Shown: positions 1 to 6,107 of the stretch, one piece after another
Layout of the letters: every line of letters begins with the position of its first letter
Position numbering within the stretch: the first letter of the stretch is position 1
NCBI GenBank assembly: GCA_964542745.1
Contig: CAZIVR010000092.1
Coordinates: 1-14,660 of the forward strand
Direction: 5' to 3'
Source: DATKAB01 sp964542745
Lineage (GTDB): Bacteria > Eisenbacteria > RBG-16-71-46
DNA length: 14,660 nt
Notes under the pieces: model-generated
Told to the model about the DNA's origin: nothing
Database searches by the model: none
Seen by the model: the letters and a program-made list of their open reading frames with translations, nothing else
Made by a program: the position numbers and the translations under genes

Positions 1-104
1 GTCCGGAACCCTTCCGCGTTCGCGATGACCTTGGGCTCGCCGCCCTCCATCACCGCCACGCACGAGTTGGTGGTTCCGAGATCGATTCCGATGACCTTGC
101 CCAT
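1..104 (-). CDS. dnaK: Chaperone DnaK (Hsp70), N-terminal fragment cut by window edge
   Basis: Only the first 34 codons are inside the window. They begin MGKVIGIDLGTTNSCVAVME, the hallmark phosphate-1 loop of the Hsp70 ATPase domain (IDLGTTNS), which binds ATP. DnaK is the cytoplasmic ATP-driven chaperone that works with DnaJ and GrpE. The ATG at 104-102 is preceded by a clear Shine-Dalgarno-like GAAAGGAA. The gene lies 81 bp downstream of hsp20 in the same direction, so the two may be co-transcribed, although a strong hairpin lies between them. The truncation is due only to the window end. Identity is certain to the family level; the rest of the protein cannot be judged. Confidence 0.95.
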   Translation of the reverse strand, partial: MGKVIGIDLGTTNSCVAVMEGGEPKVIANAEGFR

Positions 105-130
105 GTCGTTCCTTTCGGTGAATGCGCGGC

Positions 131-169
131 GGCCACGCCGGGCCGGACGGACCCGGCCCGAGCGTGGCC
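131..169 (-). promoter_or_regulatory. Two-part intercistronic hairpin between hsp20 and dnaK
   Basis: Outer arms GGCCACGC (131-138) and GCGTGGCC (162-169) are perfectly complementary. Inner arms GGGCCGG (140-146) and CCGGCCC (153-159) are also perfect, with a 6-base loop and a small internal bulge. That gives 15 base pairs, nearly all GC. No T-run follows on the minus strand, so it is not a classical terminator. It could attenuate read-through into dnaK, or protect the 3' end of hsp20 mRNA. The structure is seen; the role is inferred. Confidence 0.6.
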
Positions 170-185
170 CGCGCTCAGGATACTC

Positions 186-641
186 TCAGCCGACCTGCAC
201 TTCGATTTCGCGGGTCCGGGCTTCCTCGGCCTTGGGCACGCGGACCTCCAGCACGCCGTCGCGGTAGGTCGCCTTGACCTGGTCGCTGCGCACCGGGGCC
301 GTGAGCGTGAACGTGCGCTCGAAGCTTCCGAACATCCGCTCGCGGTAGTGCACGTTGTCCTTGTCGCGGTTCTCCTCGTGCTTCCGCTCCCCGCGGATCG
401 TGAGGGTGTCGCCCATGATGCTCACCTTCACGTCCTTCTGCGAGACGCCCGGGAGATCGAGCCGGATCACGAACGCCTCGGCATTCTCGTGGATGTCGGC
501 GGCCGGCGCGAAGAGCTCGCGCCCGGGGTTGGATCCGGAACCGGAGATGAGGCTGTCGAACAGGTGGTCGAAGTCACTGCGGAGGCCGGCCAGGTCGCGG
601 CGCGGCGTGAAGAGCGGACTCCAGCGCATCAGGGTGGTCAT
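186..641 (-). CDS. Small heat-shock protein, Hsp20/alpha-crystallin family
   Basis: A 151-residue ATP-independent holdase that keeps unfolding cytoplasmic proteins soluble until DnaK can refold them. An N-terminal arm (1-40) leads into an alpha-crystallin domain (about 43-140) with the family signatures FVIRLDLPGV (57-66), a dimer-loop region around 88-105 (HYRERMFGSFER) and the GVL motif at 129-131. A C-terminal I-x-V (146-148) matches the IxI anchor used for oligomer assembly. The start at 641 is chosen because AGGAGG stands about 9 bases upstream; a longer reading from 758 would add 39 residues of low-complexity sequence across the leader hairpin. Gene order hsp20 then dnaK supports a shared stress role. 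Length is typical of bacterial class A-like Hsp20s. Confidence 0.95.
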   Translation of the reverse strand: MTTLMRWSPLFTPRRDLAGLRSDFDHLFDSLISGSGSNPGRELFAPAADIHENAEAFVIRLDLPGVSQKDVKVSIMGDTLTIRGERKHEENRDKDNVHYRERMFGSFERTFTLTAPVRSDQVKATYRDGVLEVRVPKAEEARTREIEVQVG

Positions 642-677
642 GTCTCGGGATCCTCCTGACTTGGGTTGAGGTCGACG

Positions 678-697
678 CCCGCCCCGCTCGGGGCGGG
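678..697 (-). promoter_or_regulatory. Perfect palindrome in the hsp20 leader
   Basis: CCCGCCCCG (678-686) and CGGGGCGGG (689-697) are perfect 9-bp inverted repeats separated by only CT. The arms extend imperfectly to about 15 bp on each side (13 of 15 positions match). It lies about 37 bp upstream of the hsp20 ATG, so it would be in the leader RNA or act as an operator. It is not a CIRCE element (no TTAGCACTC/GAGTGCTAA). The structure is seen; the function is unknown. Confidence 0.5.
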
Positions 698-722
698 AGT
701 GGATAGGCTTTGCCCCGGCTCT

Positions 723-738
723 TGCAGGCCACGTACCA
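723..738 (-). promoter_or_regulatory. Sigma-54-like -24/-12 promoter candidate for hsp20
   Basis: On the minus strand the sequence TGGTACG-TGGC-CTGCA matches the RpoN consensus TGGCACG-N4-TTGCW at 10 of 12 positions, with GG and GC at the correct spacing. It would start transcription near 712, giving a leader of about 70 bases carrying the palindrome at 678-697. A match this good is expected about once by chance in a window this size, so its location upstream of a stress gene is the main support. Confidence 0.3.
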
Positions 739-934
739 GTGCGGCGCCAGACTCGCAATCGAGCCCGTTACAGCACGTTATGCCGACCCCCTCGCCCCGA
801 ACCCGAGCTCGCGCCGGATCCGGGTGTTCGCTCGCGACCGCCCGCGTTTCGACGGGAAACGCCGGCCGTCGCGAGCCGAAACGGCTCGCCCCCGCCGCGC
901 GCGGCGCCGGTGGCCGTTCGGCCCGCGAAGCCGC

Positions 935-940
935 TATGGT
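935..940 (+). promoter_or_regulatory. -10-like element just upstream of the glycosyltransferase (possible leaderless start)
   Basis: TATGGT matches TATAAT at 4 of 6 positions and ends 9 bases before the ATG at 950. There is no Shine-Dalgarno sequence in front of that ATG. Together this fits a leaderless or near-leaderless transcript. No good -35 is visible. Confidence 0.3.
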
Positions 941-949
941 GCGCGCTCG

Positions 950-1969
950 ATGCGCATCGCCCTCTTCCTCCCCCACGTCGGCGTGTTCGGTGGCGTGCGC
1001 CGCTTCCTCGAGCTGGGAAACGCGTGGACCGACCTCGGCCACGAGGTGCGGCTCTACCATCCCGAGGGCGGCGCGCCCGGCTGGCTTCCGTTCCGGGGAC
1101 GCTGCCTGCCGCTCGCCCAGGCCGCCGCCTCGCGTTCCGACCTCGCCGTCTGCGCCGATCCCCACACCTTCGCGGCGTTCCGGGGGCAGCCCTCCGGATG
1201 CCACCTCTACTACTGCGTGATCGAGGGCGATCCGGGGCTCGCGGCCGCGATCGCGGACCGCGGGATCCGGCTCGCCGCCAACTCGGGGCCGCTGCGTCGG
1301 CGGGTCGAGGCGCGCGCGCGCCGCCCGGTGCTCGACGGCGCGGGTGGCATCCGGCTCGACCAGTTCCGGCCCGGGGACGGGCCGCGCGCCGCGGCGCCAC
1401 TGCGGGTCCTCCTCAACGGGCGCCGCTCGCGCCCCAAGAAGGGCACCGACCTTGTGCTGCGGGCGCTGGCCGGCCTGCGCGGCCGGGTGCCCGAATTCGA
1501 GGCCGTGCTCTTCGACAGCGTCGGACCGCACAACCGGCAGGATCCTCGCGACGGCGCTCCCGACCTCCCGTGGATCCGCTTCGTCCTCGATCCGACGCAG
1601 GAGGAGCTGGTCGCGCTCTATCGCTCCGCGCACCTGTTCGTGGCCGCCGAGAAGAAGGCCGGATGGTGCAACACGGCGCTCGAAGCCCTGGCCTGCGGGA
1701 CCCCGGTGGTGTGCACGCCGAGCGGCACGACCGACTTCGCGAGGGACGGCGAGAACGCGCTCGTGGTGCGGTGGCGGCACCCCTTCTTCCTCGCCCGCGC
1801 GATCCGTCGGGCGCTCCTCGATCCGGCCCTCCGCGAACGCCTCGGCACGGCGGCGAGCCGCGGGCTCGAACGCTGGAGCTGGCCGGAACTGGCGGCACGA
1901 CTGCTCGAGCAGCTCGGCCTGGATCGCGCCGGGGAGGGCGCGGGGCGCGATCAGCGCGCCGGCAGGTAG
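950..1969 (+). CDS. GT4-type (GT-B fold) glycosyltransferase
   Basis: A 339-residue cytoplasmic or membrane-associated sugar transferase, probably acting on a surface glycan; donor and acceptor cannot be told. The N-terminal half starts MRIALFLPHVGVFGGVRRFL, the glycine-rich acceptor-domain loop of GT-B enzymes. The C-terminal donor half has the LLNGRRSRPKKGTDL segment (154-168, containing RPKKG, the usual K-G site) and the nucleotide-sugar motif around 234-254 (AEKKAGWCNTALEALACGTP). The second glutamate of the EX7E motif is present (E245), but the first position is alanine (A237), with E234 nearby. The ATG at 950 is chosen because homology-like sequence begins exactly there; upstream sequence is low complexity. 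It is monocistronic, and its last 19 bases overlap the end of the convergent nuoI. No other polysaccharide genes are nearby. Confidence 0.85.
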   Translation: MRIALFLPHVGVFGGVRRFLELGNAWTDLGHEVRLYHPEGGAPGWLPFRGRCLPLAQAAASRSDLAVCADPHTFAAFRGQPSGCHLYYCVIEGDPGLAAAIADRGIRLAANSGPLRRRVEARARRPVLDGAGGIRLDQFRPGDGPRAAAPLRVLLNGRRSRPKKGTDLVLRALAGLRGRVPEFEAVLFDSVGPHNRQDPRDGAPDLPWIRFVLDPTQEELVALYRSAHLFVAAEKKAGWCNTALEALACGTPVVCTPSGTTDFARDGENALVVRWRHPFFLARAIRRALLDPALRERLGTAASRGLERWSWPELAARLLEQLGLDRAGEGAGRDQRAGR

Positions 1970-2397
1970 CCCGATTTCTCCGGCCCGACCAGCAGCTCGT
2001 CCTTCGTGTAGATGAAGGCGTCCCGCTTGTAGTCGGAGAGCTCGAAGTTCTTCTCGAGGAAGATGGCGTCCTCCGGACAGGCTTCCTCGCACATGCCGCA
2101 GAAGATGCAGCGCAGCATGTTGATTTCGTACCGCTCGGCGTAGCGCTCGCCGTGGGAGCTGGGGTTCTCGGGATCGTTCTCGGCGGCCTTCACGAAGATG
2201 GCGTCGGCGGGACAGGCCACGGCGCACAGCTCGCAGCCCACGCAGCGCTCGAGGCCGTCTTCGTGCCGGGCGAGGATGTGCAGGCCCCGGAACCGGGGGG
2301 TCATCTGCAGCTGCTCGTCCGGGTACTGGACGGTGAAGGGTTTCCTGAACAGGTTCTCGAGGGTGACCCCGAGACCGGTCGCCATTTCCTTGAACAC
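1951..2397 (-). CDS. nuoI: NADH-quinone oxidoreductase subunit I (2x[4Fe-4S] ferredoxin-type)
   Basis: A 148-residue iron-sulfur subunit of complex I that relays electrons through clusters N6a and N6b towards quinone. It carries two complete 4Fe-4S motifs: C52, C55, C58, C62 (CVGCELCAVACP) and C97, C100, C103, C107 (CIFCGMCEEACP). The N-terminal LFRKPFTVQYPDE segment is typical of NuoI. GTG at 2397 is chosen because AGGAGAGG stands about 7 bases upstream; the ATG at 2385 has no usable spacing. It is the last gene of the minus-strand run and overlaps the glycosyltransferase tail to tail by 19 bp. No other nuo gene is in the window, so it is an orphan copy here; complex I genes may lie elsewhere, or the protein may serve another ferredoxin role. 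The short length fits the bacterial NuoI range. Confidence 0.92.
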   Translation of the reverse strand: MFKEMATGLGVTLENLFRKPFTVQYPDEQLQMTPRFRGLHILARHEDGLERCVGCELCAVACPADAIFVKAAENDPENPSSHGERYAERYEINMLRCIFCGMCEEACPEDAIFLEKNFELSDYKRDAFIYTKDELLVGPEKSGYLPAR

Positions 2398-2454
2398 CTG
2401 GATCCTCTCCTGAGCCGATCGCAGCGACGAGGAACGCAGGATAGCCGCGCCCCT

Positions 2455-2473
2455 CCGCGCCCGCAAGGCGCGG
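2455..2473 (-). promoter_or_regulatory. GC-rich hairpin between the barrel gene and nuoI
   Basis: CCGCGCC (2455-2461) and GGCGCGG (2467-2473) pair perfectly around a 5-base loop, just after the stop codon of the barrel gene. There is no T-run, so termination is uncertain; it may instead be a processing or mRNA-stability element ahead of nuoI. Confidence 0.35.
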
Positions 2474-2477
2474 CGCC

Positions 2478-3215
2478 TCACCAGAGCAGGCCGGCCGTCA
2501 GCGAGAAGCCGCTCAACCGAACGTCGTCGGGCGCGTCCTTGTTGATCCGGGTGAGACCCTGCTGCCACCGCGCGCGCAGGCGCAGGCGCGGGCCTCCCAC
2601 GCGGTGTTCCCAGCCCACGCCCGCCAGGAGCTGTCCATCCCAGCGGTGGTAGAGGCGAGTCACGTCGGTGGACGTGGTCGAATAAAGATCCTCGAAGATT
2701 CTGGCGGCGGGCGTCCCCGGGTGCGATGGGGCGGAGGCGAGCGCGCTCGCGGCGAAGAATGGGCCCCTGTACTTCGTCCGATCCACCGCCCGGCCGAGCC
2801 ACGCGGCGCCCGCGCCGCCCTCGACGACCCAGGAGGACCCCCATGGACGGACCAGGGCGCGCACCGGAAGCTGGATCCGGTCGAAGTCCAGGGCGTGATC
2901 CGTCGAGAGCGTGACCGGCGGCAGCCCGGGGGAAGCGTAGGTGGCGGCCCATCGCGACCGGCGCGCGGCGCGCTCCCACCCGGGCGCGAACTCCAGCGCC
3001 CACGCGGAGGATGGGCTCCAGGCCGCGACCAGCCCGGCCGAAGTCCCGACCGTCCAGCGGCCGCGGCCGAGGTTGTCCTGCCGGCCGAGGTTGCCGAGGC
3101 TCACCCCCTCCTCGACGCCGAAGGCCGGGAGCCATCCGGCCGCCGCGGGGGCCGCGAGGGCGAGGGCGGCGAACGCCGCGGCAGGGATCGTGAAACGGTT
3201 TCCCGCGACCGGCAC
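2478..3215 (-). CDS. Predicted outer-membrane beta-barrel protein, function unknown
   Basis: A 245-residue exported protein. Residues 1-27 form a signal peptide (hydrophobic AAAFAALALAAPAAA followed by a cleavage-like AAAG-W). The rest alternates polar and apolar residues in short strands and ends in a tryptophan (SLTAGLLW), the C-terminal aromatic expected of barrels inserted by the BAM machinery. This resembles the small porin-like outer-membrane barrels of about 8-10 strands, but I recognise no specific family. The GTG start at 3215 is supported by GGGAG about 6 bases upstream and by its position right after the dcd stop (14-bp gap). It lies between dcd and nuoI, which suggests no shared pathway. 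Confidence 0.75.
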   Translation of the reverse strand: MPVAGNRFTIPAAAFAALALAAPAAAGWLPAFGVEEGVSLGNLGRQDNLGRGRWTVGTSAGLVAAWSPSSAWALEFAPGWERAARRSRWAATYASPGLPPVTLSTDHALDFDRIQLPVRALVRPWGSSWVVEGGAGAAWLGRAVDRTKYRGPFFAASALASAPSHPGTPAARIFEDLYSTTSTDVTRLYHRWDGQLLAGVGWEHRVGGPRLRLRARWQQGLTRINKDAPDDVRLSGFSLTAGLLW

Positions 3216-3229
3216 GTTTCGCTCCCGGG

Positions 3230-3784
3230 TCAGAGCCTCGGCAGCGTGATGCCGCGCTGATTCTGGTACTTGCCCGCCTTGTCGCGGTACGACGTCTCGC
3301 ACACTTCGTCGCTCTCGAAGAACAGCACCTGCGCGATTCCCTCGTTGGCGTAGATCTTGGCCGGGAGCGGCGTGGTGTTGCTGATCTCGAGCGTGACGTG
3401 CCCCTCCCACTCGGGCTCGAAGGGGGTCACGTTGGTGATGATGCCGCAGCGCGCGTAGGTGCTCTTGCCCACGCAGATGGTGAGCACGTTGCGCGGGATG
3501 CGGAAGTACTCGACGGTGCGGGCCAGCGCGAACGAGTTGGGGGGCACGAGGCAGACGTCGCCCTTGAAGTCCACCATCGAGGCGGGGTCCACGTGCTTCG
3601 GGTCCACCACGGTGGCGAGCACGTTGGTGAAGATCTTGAACTCGTCCGCGACGCGGATGTCGTACCCGTACGAGGACACGCCGTAGGACACGACTCCCTG
3701 CCGCACCTGCTTCTCGACGAAGGGCTCGATCATGCGGTGTTCGAGGCACATGCGTCGGATCCAGCGATCCGGCTTGATGGACAT
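3230..3784 (-). CDS. dcd: dCTP deaminase
   Basis: A 184-residue trimeric enzyme that converts dCTP to dUTP and ammonia, feeding dTMP synthesis. The sequence follows the family throughout: YGVSSYGYDIRVADEF near the N-terminus, the GKSTYARCG motif with S108 and R112, and the catalytic glutamate E133 in VTLEISNTTPLPAKIYANEG. These correspond to Ser111, Arg115 and Glu138 of the E. coli enzyme. Length is normal. The start at 3784 lies 3 bp after the moaB-type stop codon, with a weak GGAG about 11 bases upstream, so translation is probably coupled. Some family members also hydrolyse dUTP; whether this one does cannot be judged from sequence alone. Confidence 0.95.
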   Translation of the reverse strand: MSIKPDRWIRRMCLEHRMIEPFVEKQVRQGVVSYGVSSYGYDIRVADEFKIFTNVLATVVDPKHVDPASMVDFKGDVCLVPPNSFALARTVEYFRIPRNVLTICVGKSTYARCGIITNVTPFEPEWEGHVTLEISNTTPLPAKIYANEGIAQVLFFESDEVCETSYRDKAGKYQNQRGITLPRL

Positions 3785-3787
3785 GGA

Positions 3788-4372
3788 TCAGGCGCTCCGG
3801 GTGGTACGGCCGAGGACGTGCAGCAGGTGGGCCAGTTCGGGAATCAGCACGCGGCCGAGGGCGAGCCGGACCGCGGCCGGCGACCCGGGAAGATAGACGA
3901 CCAGCCGCCCGCGGGTCACTCCCGCGCCGGCGCGGCTGAGCCAGGCGGCGTTGCCGATTTCGGCCACCGACAGCGCCCGGAACCGCTCGCCGAACCCGGG
4001 CAGCTCGGCCGCGAGCAGCGGCCGCACCGCCTCGGGCGTGCGGTCCCTCGGGGAGACCCCGGTGCCGCCGGTGAGGATCACGACGTCGGTCGTGCGCCCG
4101 GCGAGCGCCGCGCGCACGGCGCGGCGGATCGCGCCCGGCTCGTCCCGCGTCCAGGCCCGCGAGGTGACCCGGTGCCCGGCGCGCTCGAGCAGGCGGACGG
4201 CGAGGTCGCCGCTCCGGTCCTCGCGCGGTCCGCGCGTGTCGCTCACGGTCACGATCGCGCAGCCCGCCCGCCGCTCGCGGGCCCCGGCGTGCGCGTGCGC
4301 CGCGGGCTTGCGGCGCGCGCTGCGTGCGACCGCGGCGGCCGCGGTCCGCGACTTCCTCCCGCGCGGCGTCAC
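3788..4372 (-). CDS. MoaB/MogA-type molybdenum cofactor biosynthesis protein
   Basis: A 194-residue protein with a MoCF/MogA domain from about residue 38. It has the opening AIVTVSDTR, the D-x-x-G-D segment (52-56) and the nucleotide-binding TGGTGVSPRDRTPEA (101-115), followed by the LPGSPAAV loop (161-168). The family adenylates molybdopterin before molybdenum insertion. The first 37 residues are Arg/Ala-rich, longer than usual and of no visible function. The GTG start at 4372 is chosen because it overlaps the upstream stop as GTGA (4 bp); no strong Shine-Dalgarno is seen, so coupled translation is likely. No other Moco gene is present in the window. MoaB and MogA cannot be separated confidently here. 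Confidence 0.88.
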   Translation of the reverse strand: MTPRGRKSRTAAAAVARSARRKPAAHAHAGARERRAGCAIVTVSDTRGPREDRSGDLAVRLLERAGHRVTSRAWTRDEPGAIRRAVRAALAGRTTDVVILTGGTGVSPRDRTPEAVRPLLAAELPGFGERFRALSVAEIGNAAWLSRAGAGVTRGRLVVYLPGSPAAVRLALGRVLIPELAHLLHVLGRTTRSA

Positions 4373-5061
4373 GACGCGCGCGCCCACGCGGTCACCCGCT
4401 GCGCGGGGATCGCGAAGCGCTCCTGCCACGGCTCGGGCTCCGAGAGCCGGTGCTCCGTCAGCTCCTCCACCGGCGGCTCCCAGCCTCCCGCGCCCTCGGG
4501 CGCTCCCGGCCCCGACGGCGCCGCGATCTCGGCCCACTCGGCGAGCGAGCGCGCCTCCGGGCCCACCACCTCGAACCAGCCCTCGCCCGGGCGCTCCTCG
4601 CGGAGCGCCCGCTCGAGCGCGGTCACGGCGTCCTCCTCGAGCACCGGCATCACCGGGTGACGGCCCTCGGGACCCAGCCGGGGCCGGCTCCGCAGCCGCA
4701 TCCAGAACGGGCTCTCCCTCGCCACCAGCGGGCCGAACCGGAGCACGAGGGTGGGCACCAGACTCACCCGCGCGTACTCCTCGAGCCGCCACAGGTCGCG
4801 CAGCCCGGGCGCGCGGGCGTCCGGATGGGCGCCGATCCGGCTCAGCACCACGACGCGCGCGCCGCGCCGCACCAGCCACGGCGCGAAGCGGACCCCGAGG
4901 CGCATCCAGTCCACGGGCGTCGAAATCAGCAGCGTCACCGGGCCGTCGCGGGCCGGTTCCGGCGAATCGTGGATCTCGAGGCCCCGCGCGCGCAGGGCGG
5001 CGATCATGCGCGCCGGCGCGCCGGTGGCGGCCTCGTTCCCGAGCCCCGGGGCGTGGATCAT
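4369..5061 (-). CDS. Degenerate SDR/NAD-dependent epimerase-like protein
   Basis: A 230-residue protein that keeps features of atypical short-chain dehydrogenases (NmrA/NDUFA9-like): ARVVVLSRIGAHPDARAPG (68-86), then a stretch like VPTLVLRFGPLVARESPFW (102-120), then VMPVLEEDAVTALERAL (137-153), which is the substrate-side signature after the Rossmann core. The N-terminal dinucleotide-binding loop is not recognisable: instead of GxxGxxG there is HAPGLGNEAATGAPA (3-17). It may bind no cofactor or act as a structural or regulatory relative. The ATG at 5061 overlaps the upstream stop as ATGA and the gene ends in a GTGA overlap with the MoaB-type gene, so it is translated as part of the chain. 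Substrate is unknown. Confidence 0.6.
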   Translation of the reverse strand: MIHAPGLGNEAATGAPARMIAALRARGLEIHDSPEPARDGPVTLLISTPVDWMRLGVRFAPWLVRRGARVVVLSRIGAHPDARAPGLRDLWRLEEYARVSLVPTLVLRFGPLVARESPFWMRLRSRPRLGPEGRHPVMPVLEEDAVTALERALREERPGEGWFEVVGPEARSLAEWAEIAAPSGPGAPEGAGGWEPPVEELTEHRLSEPEPWQERFAIPAQRVTAWARAS

Positions 5062-6107
5062 CCCTCCTCCCCGAGCGCGCGCCGGACCTGGCGGCGGTGC
5101 GAAAAATCGTGCTCGGCCCAAACGCGTGCGAGGTCCGCGACCGAGAACGGCCCGCGCGCCCCGTGAGTGCCGCGCCGCGACCATTCGGCACGGCCGCACG
5201 GCGCGAGCCGGGCGAGCGCCGCGCCCCGCGAACGGCGCCAGCGGGCGAGGATCGCCGCCGGGGGCTCCGTAGGCGGACCGCCCTGCCGGGACGCCGCCAG
5301 GTCCACGAGCGGAAGCTCCGGGCGATCCTCGTTCAGCAGACGCTCGAGGCGCGGGGCGAACACGAGCTCGTCGCCCTCGGCGAGGTGGAGCACGACCTCC
5401 GCCGCCGACCACCGTTCGGGCGACGGCCGCCGCGCGAAGGCCTCCGCCCCGTGCCGTTCGAGGCGCGCTTCCGCCCAGTCCGGCCCCTCGCCGAGGCTCG
5501 CGAGCAGCCGGCCCCATTCGGCGTGATCCATGGGAAGCGGTGGCACGCCGAGCGCGCCGCGCGGATCGTCCCCGGCCGGCAGGTGCTGCCCGAAGCCGCG
5601 CGCCAGGTACTCCCGCGACAGGTCGGCGTAGTGACGCGCGCCGCTCCGGATCGCCTCGCGGTGCGCCTCCCCCACCGGTCCGATCACGCGCGCCGGCGCG
5701 CCCACCGCGAGCGATCCCGGCGGGATCGCCTGCCCCTCGCGCACCAGCGCTCCCGCCGCCACCAGCGAGCCGGCGCCGATGCGCGATCCCGAAAGAAGGA
5801 TCGCGCCCATCCCGATCAGGCAGTCGTCCTCGACCACGCACCCGTGCAGGATCGCGCGATGCCCGACGGTCACGCGGCTTCCCACGACCGCGGGCTGGCC
5901 GTGGTCCACGTGCACCAGGGTCAGGTCCTGCAGGTTGGTGTCCTCGCCGATCCGGATCGCGTCGGTGTCGCCCCGCACCACGGTGTTGAACCACACGCTG
6001 GAGCGGGCCCCGATCCGCACCTCCCCCGCGACCATCGCGCCCGGGGCGAGGAACACGCTGGGGTGGAGCTCCAGCCGGTTCGGCCAGTCGTGCACGCGGC
6101 CGCTCAT
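5058..6107 (-). CDS. Gamma-carbonic anhydrase/YrdA-like domain fused to a DinB-like domain
   Basis: One open frame of 349 residues holds two families. Residues 1-175 are a left-handed beta-helix of the gamma-carbonic-anhydrase/PaaY/YrdA group, with VVRGDTDAIRIGEDTNLQD (43-61) and the zinc histidines H66, H83 and H88 in place. After a linker (about 176-195), residues 196-349 match a DinB/YfiT four-helix protein with the metal triad H241, H333 and H337 (the last two as HxxxH), plus W-S-A-A-E-V-V-L-H-L-A at 233-243. DinB domains act as thiol-dependent transferases or hydrolases. An internal ATG at residue 193 has no Shine-Dalgarno, so a fusion is preferred over two genes. The start overlaps the MBL gene stop as ATGA. 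Substrates of either domain are unknown. Confidence 0.8.
   Translation of the reverse strand: MSGRVHDWPNRLELHPSVFLAPGAMVAGEVRIGARSSVWFNTVVRGDTDAIRIGEDTNLQDLTLVHVDHGQPAVVGSRVTVGHRAILHGCVVEDDCLIGMGAILLSGSRIGAGSLVAAGALVREGQAIPPGSLAVGAPARVIGPVGEAHREAIRSGARHYADLSREYLARGFGQHLPAGDDPRGALGVPPLPMDHAEWGRLLASLGEGPDWAEARLERHGAEAFARRPSPERWSAAEVVLHLAEGDELVFAPRLERLLNEDRPELPLVDLAASRQGGPPTEPPAAILARWRRSRGAALARLAPCGRAEWSRRGTHGARGPFSVADLARVWAEHDFSHRRQVRRALGEEG

Larger units (their letters stand above)
642..949. other. Intergenic region between divergent hsp20 and glycosyltransferase
   Basis: About 308 bp without a convincing gene. Translations here are arginine/proline-rich low complexity with no family resemblance. 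It contains the hsp20 leader palindrome, the sigma-54-like site and, next to the plus-strand gene, a TATGGT -10-like element. I see nothing else that can be supported between about 740 and 930. Confidence 0.6.

Noticed and set aside
642..758. N-terminal extension of Hsp20 from 758
   Set aside because: The added 39 residues are low complexity, cross the leader palindrome, and the ATG at 641 has a perfect AGGAGG.
5058..5531. DinB domain as a separate gene starting at the internal ATG 5531
   Set aside because: No Shine-Dalgarno before that ATG and no stop codon between the domains; kept only as the alternative reading of the fusion.
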